Shown in pieces: positions 1 through 3,528 of a DNA stretch of 5,365 nucleotides. The DNA lies in contig JAQUNY010000122.1 in the NCBI GenBank assembly GCA_028717405.1, positions 1 to 5,365 on the forward strand. Direction: 5' to 3'. Position numbers and translations under genes: made by a program. Numbering within the stretch: position 1 is the stretch's first letter; each line of letters begins with the position of its first letter. The DNA comes from Eubacteriales bacterium (GTDB lineage Bacteria; Bacillota; Clostridia; JAQUNY01). The notes beneath the pieces were generated by a model. It searched no databases and was not told the DNA's origin. It saw only the letters and a program-made list of their open reading frames with translations.

Positions 1-1
1 A

Positions 2-1156
2 AATGTCTGCCCGGTGGGAGCACTTAAGGAAAAAGACGATACTGCAAAAGTCTGGGATGCCCTTAACAATGATAATATATATACTATCGTGCAGACTGCT
101 CCGGCAGTGAGAGTGGCGCTGGGTGAAGAGTTCGGGATGCCTCTGGGCTCCAGGGTAACGAGCAATATGGTAGCTTCACTTAGAAGGCTTGGATTTAATA
201 AAGTATTTGATACCGATACAGCGGCAGACCTGACAATAATGGAGGAAGGTACGGAACTGATAAAAAGGATAAAGGAGGGCGGCAAGCTTCCTCTGATAAC
301 ATCCTGCTGCCCGAGCTGGATCAAGTTCTGCGAGCATAATTATCCTGATTTTATTGAAAATCTTTCATCCTGTAAATCACCGCACATGATGTTTGGGGCA
401 ATAATAAAAACATATATCGCACAGAAGGAAAATATCGATCCTTCAAAAATTTTTGTAGTGTCAATAATGCCATGTACTGCTAAGAAATTTGAGATAGAAA
501 GACCGGAGATCAACTCAACAGACTTTGCCGATGTGGATGCAGTGCTAACAACGAGAGAACTTGTCAGGATGATCAGGGAGGCCGGCATTGATTTTACGGA
601 GCTCCCGCTCAGACATTATGATGATCCCATGGGAGAAGCAAGCGGGGCGGGCGTCATTTTTGGCGCAACCGGCGGAGTTATGGAAGCGGCTTTGAGGACT
701 GTTGCTGATATAATGGGCAAAAAGCAGAACAGTGACATCGAGTACAAGGATGTTCGCGGAGTTGAAGGAATTAAGGAAGCCGAAATCCAGCTTGAAGGAA
801 TTACATTGAAGGCAGCGGTGGCTCACGGGCTGGGAAATGCCAGAAAGCTCCTTAAAAAGATAAGGAGTGGAGAAGCTCAGTACCATTTTGTGGAAATAAT
901 GGCATGCCCGGGAGGATGTGTCAATGGCGGAGGACAGCCAATACAGCCTTCGGAGGTCAGGAGCTGGACGGATATCCGGGCGGCGAGGGCAAAAGCCATA
1001 TATGAGGAAGACAAGGATATGCCAATCAGGAAGTCTCATGAGAATCCGAGGATCAAGAGGCTCTATGATGAATACCTTGGAGAACCAGGCAGCCATAAGG
1101 CACATGAATTACTTCATACGCACTATCATGTGAGAGAAAACTACCCTGAGGAATAG
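2..1156 (+). CDS. hydA: [FeFe]-hydrogenase catalytic subunit, HydA/HndD type (5'-truncated by window edge)
   Basis: C-terminal 384 residues of an iron-only hydrogenase, which makes or oxidises H2 at the H-cluster in the cytoplasm. The frame is open to the left edge. It begins with NVCPVGALKEKD, the end of a ferredoxin-like 4Fe-4S motif, so a GTG at 14 is an internal valine codon and not the start. All H-cluster motifs are visible: TSCCPSW (299-319; proton-relay Cys plus ligand Cys), the SSCKSP cysteine (371-373), MPCTAKKFE (467-493) and MACPGGCVNGGGQP (899-940). The tail from about 1020, with YDEYLGEPGSHKAHELLHTHY, matches the iron-hydrogenase small-subunit domain. The chain stops there, without the extra C-terminal 2Fe-2S domain of Thermotoga HydA, so HndD-like architecture fits best. 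In such systems this subunit works with NADH/flavin subunits (HydB/HydC or HndA-C) in electron bifurcation. That partner set would be upstream and is inferred, not seen. It is the last gene of its unit, followed by a terminator. Confidence 0.96.
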   Translation, partial: NVCPVGALKEKDDTAKVWDALNNDNIYTIVQTAPAVRVALGEEFGMPLGSRVTSNMVASLRRLGFNKVFDTDTAADLTIMEEGTELIKRIKEGGKLPLITSCCPSWIKFCEHNYPDFIENLSSCKSPHMMFGAIIKTYIAQKENIDPSKIFVVSIMPCTAKKFEIERPEINSTDFADVDAVLTTRELVRMIREAGIDFTELPLRHYDDPMGEASGAGVIFGATGGVMEAALRTVADIMGKKQNSDIEYKDVRGVEGIKEAEIQLEGITLKAAVAHGLGNARKLLKKIRSGEAQYHFVEIMACPGGCVNGGGQPIQPSEVRSWTDIRAARAKAIYEEDKDMPIRKSHENPRIKRLYDEYLGEPGSHKAHELLHTHYHVRENYPEE

Positions 1157-1188
1157 CAGACATACATAATAAGAGCAAACAGAATAAC

Positions 1189-1238
1189 AACCATAACAAA
1201 AACGGAGCCCGACAGAGGACTCCGTTTTTGTTATGGTT
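1189..1238. terminator. Bidirectional intrinsic terminator between converging genes
   Basis: A 19-bp perfect stem (1189-1207 with 1220-1238) lies 32 bases after the hydrogenase stop and 24 bases beyond the stop of the leftward 146-codon gene. The stem carries an A5 run (1198-1202) facing a T5 run (1225-1229), so the inner GC-rich stem ACGGAG/CTCCGT is followed by U5 in transcripts from either strand. On the minus-strand RNA the stem can extend by three pairs through one G-U wobble. On the plus-strand RNA the same spot is a C-A mismatch followed by two G-C pairs. Confidence 0.9.
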
Positions 1239-1262
1239 ACTTCAGATGGGTTTTTGATTTTT

Positions 1263-1703
1263 TTACTGCTTAAGTTCAGATCTGTTTGAACGAATTGTCT
1301 CAGTAGTCTTAATCAAGCCCTCTTCGATCTTTGCCAGGATCTCGTCGGCGTATTCCATCACTCCTGATTTGACTTCCCGGGAGGTTTTTTGGGCGGAGGC
1401 AATGATATCATTTGCCTGTTCATAAGCTTTTTTTGTAATCTCGTGTTCGTTTATAAGGGTAGTGATTTTTTTCTCGGCGTCCTTTACCATGTTTTCAGCT
1501 TCTTTCTGAGCTTCATGGAGTATTCTCTGCCGTTCTTCTTTTACCCATTTGGCCTGCTTTATATCATCCGGGAGCTTAAGCCGGATTTCCTTTATAATCT
1601 CAAGGAGCTCCTCCCTGTCGGTAAGGCATCTGCCCGAAAAGGGTATCCCCACGCTTTTTTCAACCAGTTCTTCGAGTGTCTCCAATATTGCCAGTATTTC
1701 CAT
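1263..1703 (-). CDS. Conserved small coiled-coil protein next to coaD (V-ATPase subunit H / F-ATPase b-like)
   Basis: A 146-residue, highly charged protein that is almost entirely helix-forming. Residues about 50-135 are rich in Glu, Lys, Ala and Gln with spaced hydrophobic residues, as expected of a long coiled coil resembling ATP-synthase b/E/H stalk subunits or DivIVA-like proteins. Residues 1-45 form a separate segment with a short GIPFSGR loop at 19-25. There is no signal peptide or transmembrane helix, so it is cytoplasmic. Proteins of this look, often labelled 'ATPase' or 'V-type ATPase subunit H', are found after coaD in Clostridia (family knowledge, from memory). No ATP-synthase genes are nearby, so a real role in an ATPase is doubtful; a scaffold or division-related role is only a guess. 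The start follows the coaD stop by one base and has GGAGGA 7 bases upstream inside coaD, so translation is probably coupled to coaD. The function is not known to me. Confidence 0.85.
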   Translation of the reverse strand: MEILAILETLEELVEKSVGIPFSGRCLTDREELLEIIKEIRLKLPDDIKQAKWVKEERQRILHEAQKEAENMVKDAEKKITTLINEHEITKKAYEQANDIIASAQKTSREVKSGVMEYADEILAKIEEGLIKTTETIRSNRSELKQ

Positions 1704-1704
1704 T

Positions 1705-2193
1705 TCAGTTTCCTCCGGTATCCTTAAGCTTGCCCAGGATCAAATCTTTTATGATGGAAGGGACGAAAAAATCTATGTTACCGCCATTTCGGGCCAGTTC
1801 TTTCACGAAGCTGGAGCTCAGGTAAGAGTAATTGATGCTGGCAGTCATGAAGAGGGTCTCGACTTCAGGATATTGTGTTTTATTGATATGCGCCATCTGC
1901 ATTTCATACTCATAATCAGAGACTGCCCTCAGGCCTTTGACAATGACCCTGGCTTTTTTCAGCTTCATATAATCAACGAGGAGTCCGGCATAGTGATCGA
2001 TCTCTACATTCGGGAGATGACCAAGAACACGCCTGAGTAAATCGAGACGGTCATCTAATGTAAAGGTCGGGATCTTGACACTGTTTTTAAGTACAACGAC
2101 AATAAGCTTGTCGCAAAGTATCGAAGCTCTTTCTATTATGTCGATATGCCCGTTGGTTACCGGGTCAAAGCTGCCGGCACAAACAAAAATCAT
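1705..2193 (-). CDS. coaD: Phosphopantetheine adenylyltransferase
   Basis: The fourth step of coenzyme A synthesis: ATP plus 4'-phosphopantetheine gives dephospho-CoA and pyrophosphate, in the cytoplasm. The protein is 162 residues, the normal family length (about 160). Visible family motifs are GSFDPVTNGH at 7-16 (the nucleotidyltransferase T/HxGH-type signature, His16 being the catalytic-loop histidine), KGLRAVSDYEYEMQMAHIN at 86-104 (phosphopantetheine and nucleotide site) and SSSFVKE at 126-132 (ATP phosphate loop). Two small departures from the usual sequence: Cys-Ala rather than Tyr/Cys-Pro just before GSFDP, and Lys86 where E. coli has Arg88; both look conservative. The ATG at 2193 is supported by AGGAGA at 2204-2209, ten bases upstream. 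rsmD lies 102 bases upstream on the same strand, a common pairing in Firmicutes. I see no convincing promoter in that gap, so co-transcription with rsmD is likely. Confidence 0.97.
   Translation of the reverse strand: MIFVCAGSFDPVTNGHIDIIERASILCDKLIVVVLKNSVKIPTFTLDDRLDLLRRVLGHLPNVEIDHYAGLLVDYMKLKKARVIVKGLRAVSDYEYEMQMAHINKTQYPEVETLFMTASINYSYLSSSFVKELARNGGNIDFFVPSIIKDLILGKLKDTGGN
1711..1716 (-). promoter_or_regulatory. Ribosome binding site of the coiled-coil gene, inside coaD
   Basis: GGAGGA on the minus strand, seven bases before the ATG at 1703 and lying in the last codons of coaD. With only one base between the coaD TGA and this ATG, it supports the chosen start and translational coupling. 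Confidence 0.8.
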
Positions 2194-2295
2194 CGTTTCA
2201 GTCTCTCCTGAAAGCTGACATTACGCACATCATGCTGCCGAGTATTTCGAACGATTCCGGCGGAGGGCGCCGCGGTCGTACTTAGAATGAATACA

Positions 2296-2886
2296 TCAAT
2301 CAGCATCAGGCGCGTCTATAATATAAAACGATAAAGTAACCTCGCCGTAGTTTCTCCTGTCGATAAGCCTGCACCCCGGAAGATTCAGCGAAGGGACTTC
2401 CCGGGCATGGTGCTCTGCGGCAATGAGAGTCTTTTCCTTTATTATATCACCATATCTGATATTATCCATTGTTTTTTCAATAAGTTTACGACCGTAAGGC
2501 GGATCGAGGAACAATATGTCGAAGGGTCCGTCGGGGATCCTGCTCAGGATCGAAGGGCTGCTCCCTTGAATTACCAAAGCATTTGCACTTAGCCTGGCTT
2601 TTTCAAGATTACGCCCGACAGTGGTGCAGCAAGACGGATCAGAATCAGCAAATACAGCGCGGGCAGCGCCGCGGCTCAAAGCTTCGATCCCGAGACTGCC
2701 GGTCCCGGCGAACAGGTCCAGGACGACTGCACCGGGGACAAGCGGGGAAATTATATTAAAAAGGGCTTCTTTTACATTGTCAGCAGTAGGGCGTACATCG
2801 CACCCCCGCGGAAATTCAAGTCTGAGTTTTCGGGCGGACCCGGATATTATCCTTGGTATGGTAATCAGTCCTTTTTTATTCTGCAT
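2296..2886 (-). CDS. rsmD: 16S rRNA (guanine(966)-N2)-methyltransferase RsmD
   Basis: Transfers a methyl group from S-adenosylmethionine to N2 of G966 (E. coli numbering) of 16S rRNA during small-subunit assembly. The 196-residue length is normal. Visible parts are the RsmD N-terminal signature RIISGSARKL at 12-21, then RPTADNVKEALFNII at 32-46. The SAM-binding motif I VLDLFAGTGSLGIEALSRGA is at 55-74, the acidic end of the next strand, FADSDP, at 79-84, and the catalytic motif LDPPYG at 127-132. The C-terminal NYGEVTLSFY (179-188) is the usual closing strand. The ATG at 2886 is the only start between the upstream in-frame TGA and the conserved region. Its Shine-Dalgarno GGAG (2901-2904) is rather far, 14 bases away. 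rpmB upstream ends in a terminator, so rsmD probably has its own promoter in 2887-2965, but I found no clear hexamer pair there. Confidence 0.96.
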   Translation of the reverse strand: MQNKKGLITIPRIISGSARKLRLEFPRGCDVRPTADNVKEALFNIISPLVPGAVVLDLFAGTGSLGIEALSRGAARAVFADSDPSCCTTVGRNLEKARLSANALVIQGSSPSILSRIPDGPFDILFLDPPYGRKLIEKTMDNIRYGDIIKEKTLIAAEHHAREVPSLNLPGCRLIDRRNYGEVTLSFYIIDAPDAD

Positions 2887-2969
2887 TTCATGTTTTGTGT
2901 CTCCGGTTCAGCCGGCTTTTATTAAAGTGTTCAGCAAATGTGCAGCGACGGTTATATGCCGATAAATGG

Positions 2970-2998
2970 AAAAAGCCACACATTCCGCATGCGTGGCT
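2970..2998 (-). terminator. Intrinsic terminator of rpmB
   Basis: Read on the minus strand, AGCCACGCA pairs with TGTGTGGCT: nine pairs including one G-U, with a 7-base loop at 2983-2989. It is followed by a run of T (2970-2974 as A on plus). It starts 17 bases after the rpmB stop codon and separates rpmB from rsmD. Confidence 0.9.
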
Positions 2999-3014
2999 AA
3001 TGAAAAACGTCTGA

Positions 3015-3203
3015 TCAGACCGCTCTGGTCACCTTGTTGGAGCGCAGGCATCTTGAACAGACATTTACTGTTTTAGGCGTGCCGTTTTCGATTATCCTTG
3101 TCTTGCGCACGTTTGGCCTCCAGACCCTGCTTGTCCTCCTGATAGAATGGCTGACATTATTCCCAAATACGGTTGCTTTGCCGCAGACGTAGCATTTAGC
3201 CAT
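3015..3203 (-). CDS. rpmB: 50S ribosomal protein L28
   Basis: A small basic protein of the large ribosomal subunit, 62 residues, the normal bacterial length. It opens with MAKCYVCGKATVFGNNVSHS, the hallmark of L28, and has the RRTSRVWRPNV segment at 22-32. Two cysteine pairs, C4/C7 and C49/C52, make this the zinc-binding (C+) form. The frame also has a GTG directly before the ATG (3204-3206). I chose the ATG at 3203 because the family begins MAK and AGGAGG then sits nine bases away. The gene stands alone between its own promoter (3251-3279) and terminator (2970-2998). Zinc-binding L28 can have zinc-free paralogues under Zur control in some bacteria; no second copy is seen here. Confidence 0.97.
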   Translation of the reverse strand: MAKCYVCGKATVFGNNVSHSIRRTSRVWRPNVRKTRIIENGTPKTVNVCSRCLRSNKVTRAV

Positions 3204-3212
3204 CACTTAACA

Positions 3213-3218
3213 CCTCCT
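3213..3218 (-). promoter_or_regulatory. Ribosome binding site of rpmB
   Basis: Perfect AGGAGG (extended to AAGGAGGTG) on the minus strand. It lies nine bases before the ATG at 3203 and six before the GTG at 3206, favouring the ATG as start. Confidence 0.85.
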
Positions 3219-3232
3219 TGTCCTTCCGTAAC

Positions 3233-3277
3233 GCGGAAACACTAAAGGTCATTCTACCACAGGGGTGGCGTTTCCGC
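3233..3277. repeat. 8-bp inverted repeat spanning the rpmB promoter
   Basis: GCGGAAAC at 3233-3240 and its exact reverse complement GTTTCCGC at 3270-3277 lie 29 bases apart. The outer half covers the rpmB -35 region; the inner half is in the transcribed leader. A second, smaller hairpin, TTCCG/CGGAA with a 5-base loop (3224-3238), sits just upstream of the Shine-Dalgarno. A regulatory role is possible but unproven. Confidence 0.45.
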
Positions 3278-3279
3278 AA
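3251..3279 (-). promoter_or_regulatory. rpmB: Sigma-A-like promoter of rpmB
   Basis: On the minus strand, TTGCGG (3274-3279 on plus) and TAGAAT (3251-3256) are separated by exactly 17 bases. The -10 matches consensus at five of six positions, and a TG lies five bases before it. Transcription would start near 3244, giving a leader of about 40 bases before the L28 start codon. One half of the 3233-3277 inverted repeat overlaps the -35 box. Confidence 0.7.
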
Positions 3280-3302
3280 TATATTGTGTAAAAATTCATC
3301 AA

Positions 3303-3326
3303 AATTCCTTAGCCAATTCCTTAGCC
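3303..3326. repeat. Perfect 12-bp tandem duplication
   Basis: AATTCCTTAGCC occurs twice head to tail (3303-3314 and 3315-3326) with no mismatch. It lies between the two divergent promoters. It may be simple replication slippage or paired binding sites. Confidence 0.85.
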
Positions 3327-3327
3327 G

Positions 3328-3354
3328 CTGACACCAAATCCCCTGACACAAAAT
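3328..3354. repeat. Near-perfect 12-bp direct repeat with 15-bp period
   Basis: CTGACACCAAAT (3328-3339) and CTGACACAAAAT (3343-3354) match at 11 of 12 positions. They follow directly after the 12-bp tandem repeat, and the second copy runs into the palindrome at 3347-3360. Confidence 0.75.
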
Positions 3355-3360
3355 TTTGTG
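3347..3360. promoter_or_regulatory. Perfect 14-bp palindrome, candidate operator
   Basis: CACAAAATTTTGTG is its own reverse complement. It has no unpaired loop, so it suits a dimeric DNA-binding protein better than an RNA hairpin. It lies about 68 bases upstream of the rpmB -35 box and about 75 bases upstream of the kinase -35 box. The regulator is unknown; no regulator gene is in the window. Confidence 0.4.
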
Positions 3361-3409
3361 CTGAGTATGCAGGTATATTTGAGTAGTCAGGTCCGATGGC
3401 TTTTTATAA

Positions 3410-3488
3410 CAGGCATAAATGAAAAATATTGATATTGACATAAAAAGAAAAATATGGAATAATTAGATCAACAAAATGATTATGCCTG
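3410..3488. repeat. 9-bp inverted repeat bracketing the kinase promoter
   Basis: CAGGCATAA (3410-3418) and its exact reverse complement TTATGCCTG (3480-3488) flank the -35/-10 pair at 3435-3463. The left arm is upstream of the promoter and the right arm falls about 10 bases into the transcript. Centre-to-centre spacing is 70 bases. Such an arrangement could hold two operator half-sites; chance is not excluded for a 9-bp match in a region this long. Confidence 0.45.
3435..3463 (+). promoter_or_regulatory. Sigma-A promoter of the kinase gene
   Basis: Consensus TTGACA (3435-3440), a 17-base A-rich spacer, and AATAAT (3458-3463, five of six to TATAAT). Transcription should begin near 3470, about 59 bases before the start codon. 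The surrounding A/T tracts would favour a strong promoter. Confidence 0.85.
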
Positions 3489-3528
3489 GGGAAATGGATA
3501 TTTAAACCGGGCAAGAGGTTTGTGAACG

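Larger units (their letters stand above)
3204..3528. other. Divergent intergenic region between rpmB and the kinase gene
   Basis: 325 bases with no credible gene. It contains the rpmB leader and promoter, then a block of short repeats (3303-3360), then the promoter and a leader of about 59 bases for the rightward kinase gene. The 3380-3470 part is distinctly A+T-rich. The 81-codon minus-strand frame crossing it overlaps the rpmB start and both promoters and resembles no protein I know. Confidence 0.8.

Noticed and set aside
545..1105. 186-codon minus-strand frame opposite the hydrogenase
   Set aside because: It lies antisense to unmistakable H-cluster motifs and shows no family features.
1549..2040. 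163-codon plus-strand frame across the coiled-coil gene and coaD
   Set aside because: It is antisense to coaD, whose signature motifs are complete.
2198..2233. Short 11-codon upstream frame ending just before the coaD start
   Set aside because: It has no Shine-Dalgarno and no clear attenuator structure; frames of this size are expected by chance.
2258..2272. GC-rich hairpin CGGCG/CGCCG between rsmD and coaD
   Set aside because: It has only five pairs and no U-tract on either strand, so it is not a terminator; no conserved RNA is recognised.
3395..3415. TTATAA-like -10 box on the minus strand upstream of the rpmB promoter
   Set aside because: There is no acceptable -35 hexamer at 16-18 bases, and a much better promoter exists at 3251-3279.
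3196..3441. 81-codon minus-strand open frame across the rpmB-kinase intergenic region
   Set aside because: It overlaps the rpmB start, the rpmB promoter and the repeat block, has no recognisable protein pattern and no convincing ribosome binding site.
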